Below, in pieces: positions 62,319 to 64,000 of a stretch of DNA of 64,000 bases. The notes below the pieces were generated by a model that did no database searches, was not told where the DNA came from, and worked only from the letters and a program-made list of their open reading frames with translations. Position 1 is the stretch's first letter. Each line of letters begins with the position of its first letter. Both the position numbers and the translations under genes were made by a program. This DNA comes from DASYXT01 sp035934555 (GTDB taxonomy: Bacteria > Verrucomicrobiota > Verrucomicrobiia > Limisphaerales > UBA8199), in assembly GCA_035934555.1 (NCBI GenBank), contig DASYXT010000002.1, positions 62,001-126,000 of the forward strand. Direction: 5' to 3'.

Positions 62319-64000
62319 ATGCTCCTTGGCTTGAGTCTGACGCGAAAGATGTTTGTGGCGCTGGCCTGCTGGTTTGTCTGGCTGAGGCTGGGGACATGGC
62401 CAGCAGCGGCAGTCGAGGTGACCGTCCCTGGGGGTACTGAGGCGATGCACGTCTGGCGCGCAGCCGATGGCCTGCCTTCTGACGCTGTTACGGCCATCAT
62501 TCAAACGCGCGAGGGCTTTCTTTGGATCGGGACCAGTGCCGGTTTGGTCCGGTTCGATGGGGTCACCTTTACCACGCTTCCACTTGAGGCTTCCACAACG
62601 AATGCCGCTATCACCGCGCTGTGCGAAGACAGCGACGGACATTTGTGGATCGGCACGCAGCAGGATGGGGTATTTGAACAAGGCCGGGGCCGAATGCGCC
62701 ACTTCGAGCAAAAGCAGGGGCTGTGTGGACCGGCGGTGACCAGCCTGGCGGCCGGCCAACGCGGACAGGTTTGGATTGGCACCAAAACCGGTTTGAACCT
62801 GTGGACCGGAGAAGCATTCCGCGCTTACAGGACCCGGGAGGGTTTGCCGGCGGACTTTGTTTCGGGCGTGAGCGTCGCGCGCTCGGGCACGGTGTGGATC
62901 GCCACGCGCCTGGGCATGTGCCGTTACGTGAATGGGCGGCTTGGCCCTTACACGTTTCAAACCGAGAGCCAGGGACGCAGTCCGGAGTACCTCGGCGCGT
63001 ATGAGGATCGGCACCGGAATCTTTGGGCGTTTGGTGACACTTATCTCATCAACCTCACCGAGGGGCAGCGGTTCAATTACTTCCGCACATCCGAATCGGC
63101 TTCGATCCGCATCTGGAGCCTGTGCGAAGGGCAAGACGGCCGGCTTTGGATCGGCACCAGCGGTCGCGGCCTGTATTGCTTCGAGGGGAACAGGTTCCAG
63201 CCGGTGGTGCTGGGGGAAGATCGCTGGCCGTATGATGTGCGCGCGCTGTGCGAAGATAAAGAAGGCGATTTGTGGCTGGGAACCTCTGGCGGTGGCCTGG
63301 TGCAACTGAAACGCCAACCCGTGCGACTGTGCGGCGCTGAGCAAGGTTTGCCCGCGAGTTTGCCCACGGCGCTCGCGGTGGACCGCGTTGGCCAAATCTA
63401 CGTAGGGCTGGAGCGCGGCGGGCTATTCCGAGATGAAGCCGGCCGGTTTGATCATGTCGCTGGTGTGGAGGACGAGACTGCTAAAACCTATGTGACTTCG
63501 ATCGTTGCCGCGCGAGACGGCACGATTTGGGCCGCGACGTTGGGAAATGGCCTGTACGGGCTACGAAATGGCCGCAGCATCCATCTGACCACCGCTGACG
63601 GCCTGACGGATGATGGAATCCTGGCTCTGTGCGAAGGGGGCGGCTGGCTGTGGGTCAGCGCCCGCAATGGCACTTTGCAACGGCTGGACGAATCCAGTCC
63701 CGGCCACATCGAAACGGTGCCAGGCGCGCCTCCCGGCCGGACGACGGTGCTGAGTCCTTCAGCCGGAGGCGGGTTTTGGCTGGGAACCTCCACCGGACAG
63801 GTGTGGCGGGAATCTGCCGGGGTTTTTGTTCAAGTTAAGGAAGCCGCCAATCCGCCGGGACATGCGGTGCTGGCGCTGTACGAATCGGCACCGGGCTGTC
63901 TATGGATCGGCAAAGGTGGTGGCGGGCTTGGTGTGATCGTTAAGGGCCGGAGCCTGAATTGGGATTCCAACCAGGGCATGCCCAGTGATGTGGTCGCGGG
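62319..64000 (+). CDS. Reg_prop (two-component regulator propeller) sensor, partial at the right edge
   Basis: At least 560 residues, open at the window end. The ATG at 62319 starts a signal peptide (MFVALACWFVWLRLGTWPAAA); an ATG at 62349 is possible. The rest is a series of propeller repeats of about 40-45 residues with the typical core FLWIGTSAGLVRFDG, LWIGTQQDGVF, VWIGTKTGLNLW, LWLGTSGGGLVQL and so on, preceded by GLPSDAVTAI. These form a periplasmic beta-propeller in sensors whose C-terminus usually carries a Y_Y_Y domain, a membrane helix and a kinase, GGDEF or HTH output, which here lies beyond the window. Many such sensors respond to polysaccharides, which suits the glycan genes upstream. 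Confidence 0.85.
   Translation, partial: MLLGLSLTRKMFVALACWFVWLRLGTWPAAAVEVTVPGGTEAMHVWRAADGLPSDAVTAIIQTREGFLWIGTSAGLVRFDGVTFTTLPLEASTTNAAITALCEDSDGHLWIGTQQDGVFEQGRGRMRHFEQKQGLCGPAVTSLAAGQRGQVWIGTKTGLNLWTGEAFRAYRTREGLPADFVSGVSVARSGTVWIATRLGMCRYVNGRLGPYTFQTESQGRSPEYLGAYEDRHRNLWAFGDTYLINLTEGQRFNYFRTSESASIRIWSLCEGQDGRLWIGTSGRGLYCFEGNRFQPVVLGEDRWPYDVRALCEDKEGDLWLGTSGGGLVQLKRQPVRLCGAEQGLPASLPTALAVDRVGQIYVGLERGGLFRDEAGRFDHVAGVEDETAKTYVTSIVAARDGTIWAATLGNGLYGLRNGRSIHLTTADGLTDDGILALCEGGGWLWVSARNGTLQRLDESSPGHIETVPGAPPGRTTVLSPSAGGGFWLGTSTGQVWRESAGVFVQVKEAANPPGHAVLALYESAPGCLWIGKGGGGLGVIVKGRSLNWDSNQGMPSDVVA

Noticed and set aside
1..64000. CRISPR arrays, restriction-modification or other known defence systems.
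   Set aside because: No regularly spaced direct repeats and no cas, methylase or toxin-antitoxin genes were found; the only possible link is the NYN remnant.

Overview
The window looks like chromosomal DNA from a soil- or freshwater-type Verrucomicrobiota bacterium, perhaps of the Pedosphaera/Limisphaerales kind. This is an inference from the mix of genes: several giant secreted LamG/Ig-like proteins, a pseudopilin with the FTLIELLVVIAII start, a MoxR/DUF58/BatA-like/DUF4159 operon, GH92 and GH172 glycosidases, a Reg_prop sensor and small palindromic repeats. Base composition is GC-rich throughout and I see no phage, insertion sequence, CRISPR array or plasmid functions.

Layout. 0.3-5.3 kb: an LplT-Aas type lysophospholipid flippase/acyltransferase/acyl-ACP synthetase fusion, a convergent YfcE-type phosphoesterase and an SDR oxidoreductase. 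5.3-12.5 kb: a truncated MFS transporter, a secreted tandem alpha/beta hydrolase and a secreted GH13 amylase-like protein. 12.6-17.3 kb (minus): a signalling operon of MASE1-PAS-PAS hybrid histidine kinase, single-domain receiver, and receiver-adenylate cyclase. 17.5-18.4 kb: a frameshifted NYN-domain pseudogene, a strong terminator and rpmB. 18.7-24.2 kb: a giant Ig/LamG/lectin-like protein with three copies of an unnamed domain.

24.8-31.3 kb is a tightly overlapping respiratory operon: coxB with a cytochrome c tail, fused coxA-coxC, ctaG, a small membrane subunit, a Rieske protein, and cytochrome b fused to cytochrome c. Together these can encode a quinol to cytochrome c to O2 branch, possibly as one supercomplex. 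31.3-40.1 kb (minus) is a glycan-use block: GH172-like DUF2961 protein, a LamG/Ig protein, GH92 alpha-mannosidase and a Tat-exported sugar isomerase/epimerase-like protein. 40.7-44.8 kb: a further giant LamG/Ig/PA14 protein. 45.3-54.8 kb: a six-gene MoxR operon. 54.9-60.9 kb (minus): a pseudopilin followed by a 1671-residue LamG/Ig protein. 61.0-64 kb: an AraC regulator, tRNA-Val(CAC) and the start of a Reg_prop sensor that runs off the right edge.

The most interesting signal is a family of roughly 105-116 bp palindromic elements. One copy sits in frame inside ctaG, one covers the N-terminus of the GH92 gene and one is intergenic. A different imperfect palindrome makes up most of the long leader of the pseudopilin. 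This resembles in principle the Rickettsia palindromic elements, which also add peptides to host proteins. A second theme is a shared C-terminal domain of about 50-60 residues ending in F-[YF]-R on five secreted proteins in the window, with a sixth, orphaned copy left as a gene remnant.
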